DNA of 58,379 nt from Egibacteraceae bacterium. Its GTDB lineage: Bacteria > Actinomycetota > Nitriliruptoria > Euzebyales > Egibacteraceae. The stretch spans positions 27,754 to 86,132 of the forward strand of contig JBBDQS010000107.1 in the NCBI GenBank assembly GCA_040905805.1. Reading direction: 5' to 3'. This document shows, piece after piece, positions 44,990 to 53,219 of the stretch. The position numbers and the translations under genes are program-made. Numbering within the stretch: position 1 is the first letter of the stretch; each line of letters starts with the position of its first letter. The notes under the pieces were generated by a model. That model ran no database searches. It was not told the DNA's origin and saw only the letters and a list, made by a program, of their open reading frames with translations.

Positions 44990-46129
44990 CTAAGCCGTCA
45001 TCGCGGCAGGGTCGAGCCCCCGGGCGACGCACCACGCCCGGTAGGCGGAAGGGGCGACCTCGCTCGGCTTGATCTCGCTGCGCCCGCCCCAGAACACGTT
45101 GGTGTAGTGCACCGGGATGCCCACGGCGACCAGGTGGGCGTCGATGGCCTCCTTGTGGGCCAGCACCCTGTCCTTCTCGGTGCCGTGGGCCACACCCATG
45201 ATGTTGACGTCGGCGAACTCGGGCCCGCCCTCCCGCCAGTAGGCGTGCGTCATGCAGTGGTGCCGGCCGACCTCCTGGCCCGCACGCACCTCCATGCCCT
45301 GCGGCACCCGCCAGTGGAACAGCGCGTTGTAGCGGGTGACGCGCGTGCCGTCAGCGTGCCGCTTGACGTGCTCCAGGAACGTCGAGAACCGCCCGACGAT
45401 CCGCCGCTCGTTCAGGGACTCGGCGATCGCGCAGAAGTCCTCGATCGTCTCGCCCGCCTCGGCGGCACGCGGCACCCACGGGTCCGGTCGGAGCTCCTCG
45501 GGGGCGAACTCCCGCTTCAGGGCCACCACCACGCGCCACTCGCGCTCGGACAGGTCCACGACCTCGGTGTCCTGCACCCGCCCCGGTGCGTCGGTCTTGT
45601 CCCCGGGCTCGACGGTGCGGCGGCGGACGTGGCCGACCCCGAGCGTGAACAGCTTCAGGGCGGGCAGCAAGGCGAAGTCGGTGGCACCCGTCTGCGCCGC
45701 CAGGTACCGGCAGTGCGTCGCCATGTCGAACGGCCGCGGCACCTTCACGGTCGTCCACAGCCTGTAGTCGCTGCCGGGCGTCTCCCGGTCCGTCGTGCGG
45801 GTGACCACATGGCCGGAGAAGGGGTCCTCGGTGAACATGAAGTCGAACGCTGATCTCACCTGGTCGTGCGGCACCTTCCAGGCCACGAGCGCGCCCGGGG
45901 CCAGGCTCATGGACAGCAGCGTCTGCCTGACGCGCCGGATCGTCCCGGCCCGCAGCATCACCGTGATCCGGGTGATCACCGTGTCCAGGGCGACCCCGGA
46001 GGCCTCGGCGATGGCTTGCAGCGGGTAGCGGGTGAAGCCCTGCACCTGGTCCTCGGAGACCGTCAGGATCTGCGCGTTGACCGGGTCGTCGACCTGGGTG
46101 GGAACCGTGGGAGCCGGGGATGCCGTCAT
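44990..46129 (-). CDS. Siroheme decarboxylase-like protein (AhbA-AhbB fusion)
   Basis: A 379-residue protein made of two Lrp/AsnC-like halves. Half 1 (about 10-200): YPLQAIAEASGVALDTVITRI as winged helix, RAGTIRRVRQTL as recognition-type helix. Half 2 (about 215-370): ERRIVGRFSTFLEH followed by FHWRVPQGMEVRAGQEVGRHH and MTHAYWR, the His-bearing catalytic block of AhbB/NirL-type siroheme decarboxylases. Separate AhbA and AhbB subunits are usual; here both are in one chain. No haem genes flank it, so assignment to the alternative haem or haem d1 pathway is by family only. ATG at 46129 lies 7 bases after TACACT. Confidence 0.75.
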   Translation of the reverse strand: MTASPAPTVPTQVDDPVNAQILTVSEDQVQGFTRYPLQAIAEASGVALDTVITRITVMLRAGTIRRVRQTLLSMSLAPGALVAWKVPHDQVRSAFDFMFTEDPFSGHVVTRTTDRETPGSDYRLWTTVKVPRPFDMATHCRYLAAQTGATDFALLPALKLFTLGVGHVRRRTVEPGDKTDAPGRVQDTEVVDLSEREWRVVVALKREFAPEELRPDPWVPRAAEAGETIEDFCAIAESLNERRIVGRFSTFLEHVKRHADGTRVTRYNALFHWRVPQGMEVRAGQEVGRHHCMTHAYWREGGPEFADVNIMGVAHGTEKDRVLAHKEAIDAHLVAVGIPVHYTNVFWGGRSEIKPSEVAPSAYRAWCVARGLDPAAMTA

Positions 46130-46136
46130 GGGGGTC

Positions 46137-46142
46137 AGTGTA
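46137..46142 (-). promoter_or_regulatory. TANNNT box (TACACT) of the siroheme decarboxylase-like gene
   Basis: TACACT is followed by 7 bases and the ATG at 46129; leaderless start inferred. Confidence 0.5.
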
Positions 46143-46172
46143 GAGGCGCGGCGCGCACACCTCGTGGGGCCC

Positions 46173-46862
46173 TCAGGTCGTCCCACCCGGCTGCTGGTCG
46201 CGATGCAACGGGGTCCGCCCGCGCGCCAGCAGCGCGCCGGCCGCGACCAGGGCCGCGACGTACAACGGCCAGCCGAGCGCGACCCGCGCCGCGCCGAGCC
46301 ACCCGACCTCACCGGCGAGGTAGAGCGGGTACTGCACCGCCACGCGCACGACCATGGGCAGCAACAGCACGAACGTCAGGCGGTTGGCCAGGCGCACGAT
46401 GGCCGGGTCGTCGCGCCAACCGGCCGGGTCGTCCAGCACCGCACCGATGAGATACCCCACCGCCGGGCGGCGCAGGAGGATCGACGCACCGAGCCCGACG
46501 GCCCAGGCCGCCGACTGGATGATGCCGGGCAGGAACGCGGCTTCGGGACTGCCCGTCGCCATCGCGATCACCGCCGCCACCGCGATGCCGACCACGCCGT
46601 TGCGGGCGAACCGGGTCGATGTCCGCTGCGCCAGGCGCAGGGCGAACAGCACCACGGCGGAGCCCACGCCGAGCAGCAGGGCCGCGCGCAGCTCGCCGCT
46701 GGTCACATAGGCCAGGCTGAACACCGCGAAGGGCAACGCGGCCTCCAGCGCCCCACGCAGACCGCCGAGCTCCGCGGAGAGCCGGGCGCGCACCTCGGCC
46801 TCCACCGTCGGCTCGCGCAGAGGGTCGTGGTCGTGCGGCACGTCGTCGAGGCTTGGGTCCAC
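46173..46862 (-). CDS. DUF3159 membrane protein
   Basis: A 229-residue membrane protein of the actinobacterial DUF3159 family with about five to six helices. RLSAELGGLRGALEAALPFAVF opens the membrane part; the helices (ALLLGVGSAVVLFALRLAQ, GVVGIAVAAVIAMATGS, LTFVLLLPMVVRVAVQYPLY) follow. The GTG at 46862 lies exactly 6 bases after TACCCT, so the mRNA is probably leaderless. Family function is unknown. Confidence 0.85.
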   Translation of the reverse strand: MDPSLDDVPHDHDPLREPTVEAEVRARLSAELGGLRGALEAALPFAVFSLAYVTSGELRAALLLGVGSAVVLFALRLAQRTSTRFARNGVVGIAVAAVIAMATGSPEAAFLPGIIQSAAWAVGLGASILLRRPAVGYLIGAVLDDPAGWRDDPAIVRLANRLTFVLLLPMVVRVAVQYPLYLAGEVGWLGAARVALGWPLYVAALVAAGALLARGRTPLHRDQQPGGTT

Positions 46863-46868
46863 CGGGCC

Positions 46869-46874
46869 AGGGTA
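46869..46874 (-). promoter_or_regulatory. TANNNT box (TACCCT) for the DUF3159 gene
   Basis: TACCCT is followed by 6 bases and the GTG at 46862; leaderless start inferred. Confidence 0.5.
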
Positions 46875-46935
46875 GCGACCCGGCCATGCCGATTGTCCAG
46901 GTGTACGCCGCGACCCCCCGTGAGAAGATGTCACC

Positions 46936-47505
46936 ATGCTCGGCACCACCCAGGACCGCACCGTCGCCCACGCCCCGTACGGCGCGTTCGCCGCCACGAG
47001 CCTCCTGTTCTTCTTCGGCCTGGTCGGCGCGTTCACGGCCTTCAGCGTGGTCCTGGCCACGAACGGGGGCGAGGCCGCGCCGTTCCTCGGGGGGATGTCC
47101 CAGATCGCCACGGCCCTGGTGGCCGCGTTCGCCAGCTGCGCGCTCGGCGGCTTCGGCGGTCTGGTGCTGGCCGGACAGAGCAAGGCCGGCTTGGACGACA
47201 GCGACTTCGTCGTGCGGTCCTGGCCGCCGGGGCGGGTGCGCTCGATCAGGCTGGCCGCCCTGACCCACATCAGCAGCAGCCGCGGCCCCCTGCGCCGGCG
47301 GGGGCTGCTGGCCGCGACCCGCCACTCCACCACCCTGTCCCTGCACGACGGCAACGGGACGACGGTCACGTGGAACCCCGCGTTCTGGCGGGACAGCGAA
47401 GCGGTCATCCACGCCTTGCGGGAGTCGGCGGTGGCGGCGGGCGCCACGGCTGACCCCGGGGCGGTCGGCGTGTTCGACCATCCGCCGTTCGGGCCGACCC
47501 TCTAG
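46936..47505 (+). CDS. Two-helix membrane protein with PH-like tail
   Basis: A 189-residue protein. Two N-terminal helices (about 20-42 and 57-80) are followed by a soluble region with beta strands that read like a bacterial PH-type domain: VRSIRLAALTHISSS, LLAATRHSTTLSLHD, NGTTVTWNPAFWRDSEAVIHAL. Function unknown. GAAGAT, a partial TANNNT, lies 6 bases before the ATG. It is divergent from DUF3159 and convergent with rdgB. Confidence 0.65.
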   Translation: MLGTTQDRTVAHAPYGAFAATSLLFFFGLVGAFTAFSVVLATNGGEAAPFLGGMSQIATALVAAFASCALGGFGGLVLAGQSKAGLDDSDFVVRSWPPGRVRSIRLAALTHISSSRGPLRRRGLLAATRHSTTLSLHDGNGTTVTWNPAFWRDSEAVIHALRESAVAAGATADPGAVGVFDHPPFGPTL

Positions 47506-47513
47506 CCGAGCCG

Positions 47514-48104
47514 CTACGGCTCGCGGAGCGCCCCGACCAGCGGTCGCAGCGCCCGGAAGGCCTGCCCGCGGTGGGAGATGGCGTCCTTGGCGTCGGGGGC
47601 CATCTCGGCGGTGGTGCGCTCGGCCCCCACCGGCAGGAAGATCGGGTCGTAGCCGAACCCGCCGGTCCCCCGAGGCTCCTCGGTCAGCGTGCCCTCCATG
47701 ACCCCTTCGGTGGTCCACTCCCGCCCGTCGGGGCTGGCCAGCGCGGCCACGCAGACGAAGCGCGCGGACCGGTCGGCAACCCCGCGCATGCGCTCCAGCA
47801 CCAGGCGCAGGTTCGCCTGGTCGTCACCGTGGGCGCCCGCGTAGCGGGCCGAGCGCACGCCCGGGTCGCCGCCGAGGGCGTCGACCACCAGCCCGGAGTC
47901 GTCGGCCACGCAGGCCAGCCCGCACATCGCGACGGCGGCGCGGGCCTTCAGCAACGCGTTGGCGGTGAACGTCGTCCCGGTCTCCTCGACGTCACCGAGA
48001 CCCACGTCGTCGGCGTCGAGCAGCTCGACGTCCGGGTCGGCCAGGATCCGGCGCAGCTCGGCGACCTTGCCGGCGTTGTGGGTGGCGACGACCAGCTTGC
48101 GCAT
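47514..48104 (-). CDS. rdgB: RdgB/HAM1 non-canonical purine NTP pyrophosphatase
   Basis: A 196-residue housekeeping enzyme that removes dITP, XTP and related bases from the nucleotide pool. Start [17 protein letters not shown], then ADDSGLVVDALGG near residue 68, GGFGYDPIF near 147 and SHRGQAFRAL near 177 are the family blocks. The ATG overlaps the rph TGA by one base, so it is translated with rph, as in mycobacteria. Confidence 0.93.
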   Translation of the reverse strand: MRKLVVATHNAGKVAELRRILADPDVELLDADDVGLGDVEETGTTFTANALLKARAAVAMCGLACVADDSGLVVDALGGDPGVRSARYAGAHGDDQANLRLVLERMRGVADRSARFVCVAALASPDGREWTTEGVMEGTLTEEPRGTGGFGYDPIFLPVGAERTTAEMAPDAKDAISHRGQAFRALRPLVGALREP

Positions 48105-48850
48105 CACGCGCGGCCTGCCGCCTCGCGCTGCACGACGACCAGCTCCGCGCACCCCAGGGCCGCCAGGTCGAGCATGCCGTCCAGCTCGCCCCGGCTGAAG
48201 GGCGCGGCCTCGGCGGTGCCCTGCACCTCAACGAAGCGCCCGTCACCCGCCATCACGACGTTCATGTCCGTGCCCGCCCGCGAGTCCTCGGCGTAGCACA
48301 GGTCGAGCAGGACCGCCCCGTCGACCACGCCCACGCTGATCGCCGAGAGCGGGTCCAGCCGCGGTCGCTGCGCCAGCATCCCACGCTGGCACATGGTGTC
48401 CACGGCCAGGGACAGGGCGACCCAGCCGCCGGTGATGGCCGCGGTGCGGGTGCCGCCGTCGGCCTGGATGACGTCGCAGTCCACGGTGATGCTGTGCTCG
48501 CCCAGGCCGGTCAGGTCGATTGCCGAGCGCAGGCTGCGCCCGATCAGCCGCTGGATCTCGTGGGTTCGGCCGCCGATGCGTCCGCGGGTGGAGTCGCGGG
48601 GGGTGCGGTCGTCGGTCGCGCGCGGCAGCATCGCGTACTCCGCGGTCACCCAGCCCCTGCCCGAGCCCCGCAACCACCGGGGCACCCCGTTCTCGACGCT
48701 GGCGGCGCACAGCACGCGGGTCTTGCCGAAGCTCACGAGCACCGATCCCTCCGCGTGCTCCTGCACACCGAGGTCGATGCTCACCGGGCGCAGCGCATCG
48801 GCGGCGCGCCCGTCGGGGCGCAGGGCGGCGGGGTCGGTCGCGGCGGTCAC
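48104..48850 (-). CDS. rph: Ribonuclease PH
   Basis: A 248-residue phosphorolytic 3'-5' exonuclease that trims tRNA 3' ends. [17 protein letters not shown] near the start, [33 protein letters not shown]-type core (about residue 90-120) and [24 protein letters not shown]-type metal site (about 175) are intact. Start GTG overlaps the upstream metallo-hydrolase stop (GTGA). The longer open frame upstream is noise. Confidence 0.94.
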   Translation of the reverse strand: MTAATDPAALRPDGRAADALRPVSIDLGVQEHAEGSVLVSFGKTRVLCAASVENGVPRWLRGSGRGWVTAEYAMLPRATDDRTPRDSTRGRIGGRTHEIQRLIGRSLRSAIDLTGLGEHSITVDCDVIQADGGTRTAAITGGWVALSLAVDTMCQRGMLAQRPRLDPLSAISVGVVDGAVLLDLCYAEDSRAGTDMNVVMAGDGRFVEVQGTAEAAPFSRGELDGMLDLAALGCAELVVVQREAAGRA

Positions 48851-49599
48851 AGGACGTGGTCCTGGAGGTCCTCGGCGACCATCACGGTCCCGTCGAAGCT
48901 CCCGGCGGCCTCGGCCGCGACCTCGGCGGGGTCGTTGGACGGGAAGATGTGGCTGAGCAGCAGCACCGTGCATCCGGCTTCGGCGGCGTGGGCACCGGCC
49001 TCCGCGCCGGTCATGTGGACCCCGTCGGGGTGGGGGCGGTGGCGTTCCAGCCAGGTGGCGTCACAGACGAACAGGTCCGCGTCGCGGGCGCAGTCGACCA
49101 TGGCGGGTGTCGGCGCGCTGTCCCCCGAGTAGGCGAGCACCTTGCCGTCGACCTCGATGCGCGACGCGAGCGTCTCGATCGGGTGGTTCGACGCGAACAG
49201 CTGGATGCTGAGCGGCCCGAGCTGCAGGGTGTCCCCGGCCGCGGCGACGTGGAAGTGGCAGACCGTGGGGAAGATGTCGTCGTCGGGCAGGAGCTGCGCG
49301 ATGAACGCCTGCGCGCCGGCTGGGCCGTAGACGTCCAGGGGCAGCGGCCCGTCGGGCCGGAGGCGGCGGGCGTAGTAGAGGCTGAAGAGATCGGCGAAGT
49401 GGTCGGCGTGCATGTGTGAGAGCAGCACCGCGTCGATGTCGTCGATGTCGATGCGCCGCTGCAGGTTGGCCAGCGACCCGTTGCCGCAGTCGAGCAGCAG
49501 TCGGTAGTCCTCGTATTGGACCAGGTAGGACGAGCACGACCGCGTCGGGCCGATGTGGGTACCGGAGCACCCGAAGACGGTCAGGGTCAGCGCGGGCAT
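48847..49599 (-). CDS. Metallo-beta-lactamase-fold phosphodiesterase (Rv1339-like)
   Basis: A 250-residue hydrolase. [12 protein letters not shown] near residue 60 is the HxHxDH metal site, [12 protein letters not shown] near 153 and LSHIFPSND near 213 supply the remaining ligands. In Mycobacterium tuberculosis the gene in this place (Rv1339) has been reported to hydrolyse cAMP; tRNase Z-type activity is the other family option. It lies between murI and rph in the conserved order. Only a few bases separate it from murI, so it is in the murI operon. Confidence 0.85.
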   Translation of the reverse strand: MPALTLTVFGCSGTHIGPTRSCSSYLVQYEDYRLLLDCGNGSLANLQRRIDIDDIDAVLLSHMHADHFADLFSLYYARRLRPDGPLPLDVYGPAGAQAFIAQLLPDDDIFPTVCHFHVAAAGDTLQLGPLSIQLFASNHPIETLASRIEVDGKVLAYSGDSAPTPAMVDCARDADLFVCDATWLERHRPHPDGVHMTGAEAGAHAAEAGCTVLLLSHIFPSNDPAEVAAEAAGSFDGTVMVAEDLQDHVL

Positions 49600-50421
49600 C
49601 TATAGGCTCCCATGGGTGACGTCGGCGACGGTGATGCGGGGACCGAGGAAACGTCCCGCGAGCCGGGCGAACTCCTCGCGGTCCCCGCTGGCGACGAACC
49701 GGTGCCCGGTGGGTCCCGGCGGCGCGAGCAGCCCGCCGGTGACCAGGTCGCCGAAAACCCGCCGGGCCGTCTCCTCGGCGCTGGACACCAGCACCACCTG
49801 CGGACCGAGCAGGTGGCTGAGGACGCCCGTGAGCAGCGGGTAGTGGGTGCAGCCGAGGATCAGCGTGTCGATGTCGCCGGCCACGAGCGGCGCGAGGTAG
49901 CCGGCGGCCGCGTCCAGCACCGCGCGGTCGGTCGTCCGTCCCGCCTCGACCAGCGCCACGAACTGCGGGCACGCCTGGCTGAGCAGCTTGACCTCCGGCG
50001 CCGCCTCGGCGACCGCACGGTCGTAGGCACCCGAGGCGATGGTGCCGTCGGTGCCGATGACCCCGACCCGGCCGTTGCGGGTCGCCCGGACCGCAGCGGC
50101 CACCGCCGGGGCGATCACCCCGAGCACGGGGACCGGGAAGCGCAGGGGACGGGTCTCGATCGCCGCTGCGGTGGCGGTGTTGCACGCCGCGACGGCCAGC
50201 TTCACGCCGGCGGCGGCGAGCCAGCCGACGACCTCGGCGGTGAACGCCCGGACCTCCTCGGGGTCGCGGGGGCCGTAGGGGCCCCGTGCCGTGTCGCCGA
50301 AGTAGACGATGCGCTCGTCGGGCAGCAAATCCATCAGCGCCCTGGCCACGGTCAGCCCGCCGACGCCCGAGTCGAACACCCCGATCGGGCGCGGGTCGGC
50401 CGCTGCGGATGAGGACACCAT
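49600..50421 (-). CDS. murI: Glutamate racemase
   Basis: A 273-residue racemase that makes D-glutamate for peptidoglycan. IGVFDSGVGGLTVARAL near residue 13, YFGDTARGPYG near 40, ACNTATAAAIE near 78 (first catalytic Cys) and LGCTHYPLL near 190 (second catalytic Cys) are the family motifs. The ATG at 50421 lies 7 bases after TAGACT, so murI may have its own leaderless promoter within the cysM-murI gap. Confidence 0.94.
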   Translation of the reverse strand: MVSSSAAADPRPIGVFDSGVGGLTVARALMDLLPDERIVYFGDTARGPYGPRDPEEVRAFTAEVVGWLAAAGVKLAVAACNTATAAAIETRPLRFPVPVLGVIAPAVAAAVRATRNGRVGVIGTDGTIASGAYDRAVAEAAPEVKLLSQACPQFVALVEAGRTTDRAVLDAAAGYLAPLVAGDIDTLILGCTHYPLLTGVLSHLLGPQVVLVSSAEETARRVFGDLVTGGLLAPPGPTGHRFVASGDREEFARLAGRFLGPRITVADVTHGSL

Positions 50422-50428
50422 GCCGGGC

Positions 50429-50434
50429 AGTCTA
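50429..50434 (-). promoter_or_regulatory. TANNNT box (TAGACT) for murI
   Basis: TAGACT is followed by 7 bases and the murI ATG at 50421; leaderless start inferred. Confidence 0.45.
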
Positions 50435-50442
50435 GTGGCACG

Positions 50443-51384
50443 CTACGCCCAGAGCGTGTTCTCCAGCCGCTCGGCGATGCGTTCGACATCGCCGGGGTCA
50501 TAGGCGCCCGTCGACAGGTACTTCCACCCGCCGTCGGCGGAGAGCACGACCACCTTGGACCCCTCCGGCAGGCGCGCGGGGGTGCACACCCGCTGGGCGA
50601 CGTGGATCGCCGCCCCCGTGGACGGACCGGCGAAGATCCCCTCCGTGGCGACCAGGTCCCGGGTGGTCGTCAGCGCGGCTGTGGAGTTGACCTTGATCCG
50701 GCCGTCGAGCACGGACTCGTCCAGCACCGGCGGGATGAAGCCCTCGTCGAGGTTGCGCAGGCCGTACACCAGGTCGCCGTACTCCGGTTCGGCGGCGATC
50801 ACCCGGACGCCGGGATTGTGCTCCTTCAGGCGCCTGCCGACCCCGGTGAGCGTCCCCCCGGTGCCCAGGCCCGCAACGAAGGCGGCCACGTCCGGCAGGT
50901 CACGCACGATCTCGGGGCCCGTGGTCTCGTAGTGGGCCTGCGGGTTCGCGGGGTTGCCGTACTGGAAGGGCATGAAGACGTCGGGGTCGTCGCCGGCCAT
51001 CTCCTGGGCGACCCGCACCGCCCCGTTCGAGCCCTCGCTGGCCGGGCTGTACACCAGATCGACGCCATACATGGCGAGCAGCGTCCGCCGCTCGGCCGAC
51101 GTGTTCTCCGGCATGACACAGGTGAGCTTGTAGCCCTTGGGCGCGCAGAGCGCCGCGAGGGCGATGCCGGTGTTGCCGCTGGTGGGCTCCAGGATGCGCG
51201 TGCCGGGCGGCAGGCCGACCCGCTCGCCCTGCTCGATCAGGTACTTCGCGATCCGGTCCTTCACCGACCCCGTGGGGTTGTGGCCCTCCAGCTTGAGGTA
51301 GAGGTGGTAGCCGGGCGGCGACAGGCGCGGCAAGCCGACCAGCGGGGTGTCCCCGACGGCTTGGCTGACATCCCGGGCGAGCAT
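50443..51384 (-). CDS. cysM: Cysteine synthase CysM (CysO-dependent type)
   Basis: A 313-residue PLP enzyme. GHNPTGSVKDR near residue 35 holds the PLP Lys, PTSGNTGIALA near 69 is the intact Asn loop, and GLGTGGTLTGVG near 173 binds the PLP phosphate. In mycobacteria the enzyme of this operon uses O-phosphoserine and the thiocarboxylate of CysO. The C-terminus (AERLENTLWA) matches the segment that closes on the active site there. It follows cysO by 11 bases. The best-conserved cysteine synthase of the window, in contrast to the divergent one at 39139. Confidence 0.93.
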   Translation of the reverse strand: MLARDVSQAVGDTPLVGLPRLSPPGYHLYLKLEGHNPTGSVKDRIAKYLIEQGERVGLPPGTRILEPTSGNTGIALAALCAPKGYKLTCVMPENTSAERRTLLAMYGVDLVYSPASEGSNGAVRVAQEMAGDDPDVFMPFQYGNPANPQAHYETTGPEIVRDLPDVAAFVAGLGTGGTLTGVGRRLKEHNPGVRVIAAEPEYGDLVYGLRNLDEGFIPPVLDESVLDGRIKVNSTAALTTTRDLVATEGIFAGPSTGAAIHVAQRVCTPARLPEGSKVVVLSADGGWKYLSTGAYDPGDVERIAERLENTLWA

Positions 51385-51395
51385 CGCCGGACCAC

Positions 51396-51671
51396 TCAGC
51401 CGCCCGCCACCGCGGGCAGGATCGACACGGTGTCGCCGTCGTCCAGGGGGGTGTGCATGCCGCCCAGGAACCGCACGTCCTCGTCGTTGGCGTAGACGTT
51501 GATGAAGCGGTGCAGGCGCCCCTCGGAGTCGACGAGCGCGCCTCGCAGCCCGCGGTGGCGCGACTCCAGGTCGTCCAGCAGCGCCGCCAGCGTCTCACCC
51601 TCGCCGCTGACCTTCTTCTCCCCGCCCGTGTGCTCGCGCAGGACGGTGGGGACGCGGACCTCGATAGCCAT
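51396..51671 (-). CDS. cysO: Sulfur carrier protein CysO (ThiS/MoaD family)
   Basis: A 91-residue beta-grasp protein ending in Gly-Gly (LPAVAGG), the site of thiocarboxylation. EVRVPTVLREHTGG at the start and FINVYANDEDVRFLGGMHT-type core are typical of CysO. Its thiocarboxylate provides sulfur for CysM, and Mec cleaves the cysteine adduct. It is the only sulfur carrier seen, so it is a conceivable partner for the E1-like protein at 39989. ATG lies 7 bases after TAGTCT, part of which is the mec stop codon. Confidence 0.93.
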   Translation of the reverse strand: MAIEVRVPTVLREHTGGEKKVSGEGETLAALLDDLESRHRGLRGALVDSEGRLHRFINVYANDEDVRFLGGMHTPLDDGDTVSILPAVAGG

Positions 51672-51678
51672 ACTCCCC

Positions 51679-51684
51679 AGACTA
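51679..51684 (-). promoter_or_regulatory. TANNNT box (TAGTCT) before cysO
   Basis: TAGTCT lies 7 bases before the cysO ATG. Its TAG is also the mec stop codon, so chance overlap is possible. Confidence 0.25.
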
Positions 51685-52131
51685 ACGCGGCCCTGTCGGA
51701 GCCTTGATGCCGTCAACAGTGACAACTCGCTCCGTGACCTCGCCGTAGCGGATGTCGAACCCGCGGATGGCCGGGTGGTCGGGGTCCTGCAACGACACGA
51801 TGAGGTAGACCGCCTCGGGGTAGAACGCCAGCTCGATGTCGGTCGACGACGGGTAGGCCTCGGTGTGGGTGTGGCTGTGGTAGATCGCCAGCAGCTCCCA
51901 GTCGTGGTCATCGATGTCGTTCATGGCCTGCAGCAGCGCCTTCGGCTCCATGTTGTAGTAGGTCATGGACCGGGCGGCGTTGGCGATGGGGTAGTGACGG
52001 CGCAGCTGCCCGTCCTCGCCGGCGAGCAGACCGCAGGCCTCGTAGGGGAAGTCCGCGCGGGCATGCGCGAGCATCTCGTCGTACGTGGCGCCGTCGAGCT
52101 CCAGCTGCCCGACGATCTCGGCGTACGTCAC
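51682..52131 (-). CDS. mec: Mec JAMM metalloprotease
   Basis: A 149-residue zinc-dependent protease that releases cysteine from the CysO-cysteine adduct. PYEACGLLAG near residue 29 has the catalytic Glu, YHSHTHTEAYPSSTD near 84 is the JAMM motif. It has the typical operon place before cysO and cysM. Start GTG overlaps the selD stop (GTGA), so selenium and sulfur genes are co-translated. Confidence 0.92.
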   Translation of the reverse strand: MTYAEIVGQLELDGATYDEMLAHARADFPYEACGLLAGEDGQLRRHYPIANAARSMTYYNMEPKALLQAMNDIDDHDWELLAIYHSHTHTEAYPSSTDIELAFYPEAVYLIVSLQDPDHPAIRGFDIRYGEVTERVVTVDGIKAPTGPR

Positions 52132-53159
52132 AGCCGCACCCGACCACCGCCGGGGACGACGCGGCCGATCACGGCGGCGTCGTGGCCGCCGGCCCGCAGC
52201 TGCGCGACGGCGGCCGCAGCCGCGTCCGGCTCGGCGCCGAAGAGCAGCCCGCCCGAGGTCTGGGCGTCCGCCAGCAGGGTGAGGATCGTCGCGTCGGTGG
52301 CGCCGGCGTCCAGGCGCTCGCCGGCCCAGGCCAGGTTGCGCTCGGTGCCGCCGGGGACCATGCCGGCGGCAGCGAGGTCGCGGGCCCCCGGCAGCAGCGG
52401 CACGGACCCGGGAGCGAGCTCGGCGTCCACGCCCGCGGCCTCGACCATCTTGCGCAGGTGCCCGAGGAGGCCGAACCCGGTGACGTCGGTGGCGCCGGTG
52501 GCGCCGGCCGCCAGCGCGACGTCCGCGGCGGCGGCGTTCGGCCGGGTCATCGACGCCACCGCGGCGTCCACGACCTCGGTGGACGCCTCCCCGCGCTTGA
52601 TCGCGGTGGCGATCACCCCGACGCCCAGCGGCTTGGTCAGCACCAGCGCCTGGCCGGGGCGCAGGCCGGCGTTGGTGAGGATCCGGTCGGGATGGACCTC
52701 GCCGACCACGGCCAGCCCGAACTTGGGTTCCGGGTCTTCGACGGTGTGGCCGCCGGCCGTCACCCAGCCGCCCTCGGCAGCGGCGTCGCCGGCCCCGGCC
52801 AGCACCTCGACCAGCAGGTCCGTGGACAGCTCCTCGGACCAGCCCACGAGGTTGAGGGCCAGCAGCGGCCGTCCGCCCATCGCGTACACGTCGCTGGCCG
52901 AGTTGGCAGCGGCGATGCGCCCCCAGGTCCGGGCGTCATCGACGATCGGGGTGATGAAGTCGGCCGTCACCACCAGCGCGCGGTCGGCGTCGAGCCGCCA
53001 GACCGCGGCGTCGTCGCCGCTCTCGGCGCCGACGAGCAGGTCGGGATGGCGCTGGGGCGTCAATCGGCGCAGGACCTGCGCCAGCTCGCCGGCGGCGAGT
53101 TTGCAGGCTCACCCGGCTCCATGGCTGTACTCGGTGAGGCGTCGCGTCGTCGGGTTCAC
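52128..53159 (-). CDS. selD: Selenide, water dikinase SelD, itself a selenoprotein
   Basis: Makes selenophosphate, the donor for selenocysteine and selenouridine. Read from the GTG at 53159, codon 17 is UGA (53109-53111) in SHGAG-U-ACK, exactly where other SelD enzymes have the catalytic Cys or Sec followed by the essential Lys20. Translated through, the protein is 343 residues and keeps DDAAV near 51, SDVYAMGG near 90, TAGGHTV near 138 and DVTGFGLLGHL near 224. An ordinary gene caller would start after the UGA and drop the first 30-odd residues including the active site. TAGGCT lies 7 bases before the GTG. It is the head of selD-mec-cysO-cysM. Confidence 0.9.
53085..53111 (-). promoter_or_regulatory. 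Candidate bacterial SECIS hairpin in selD
   Basis: Ten bases after the UGA an mRNA hairpin can form: CTCGCC (53094-53099) with GGCGAG (53085-53090) around a GCC loop. Bacterial SECIS elements lie directly downstream of the UGA like this; the small loop makes SelB fit uncertain. Confidence 0.45.
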
Positions 53160-53166
53160 GGGTGCG

Positions 53167-53172
53167 AGCCTA
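53167..53172 (-). promoter_or_regulatory. TANNNT box (TAGGCT) for selD
   Basis: TAGGCT is followed by 7 bases and the selD GTG at 53159, supporting both a leaderless start and that start codon. Confidence 0.5.
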
Positions 53173-53219
53173 GCCGCTGCCCCTACGATTGGCGCAACCG
53201 GTCGACGTGGGGAGACCCG

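Noticed and set aside
52128-53063. Shorter SelD starting after the UGA
   Set aside because: It would lose the catalytic residue 17 and Lys20; the upstream frame carries the conserved SHGAG segment.
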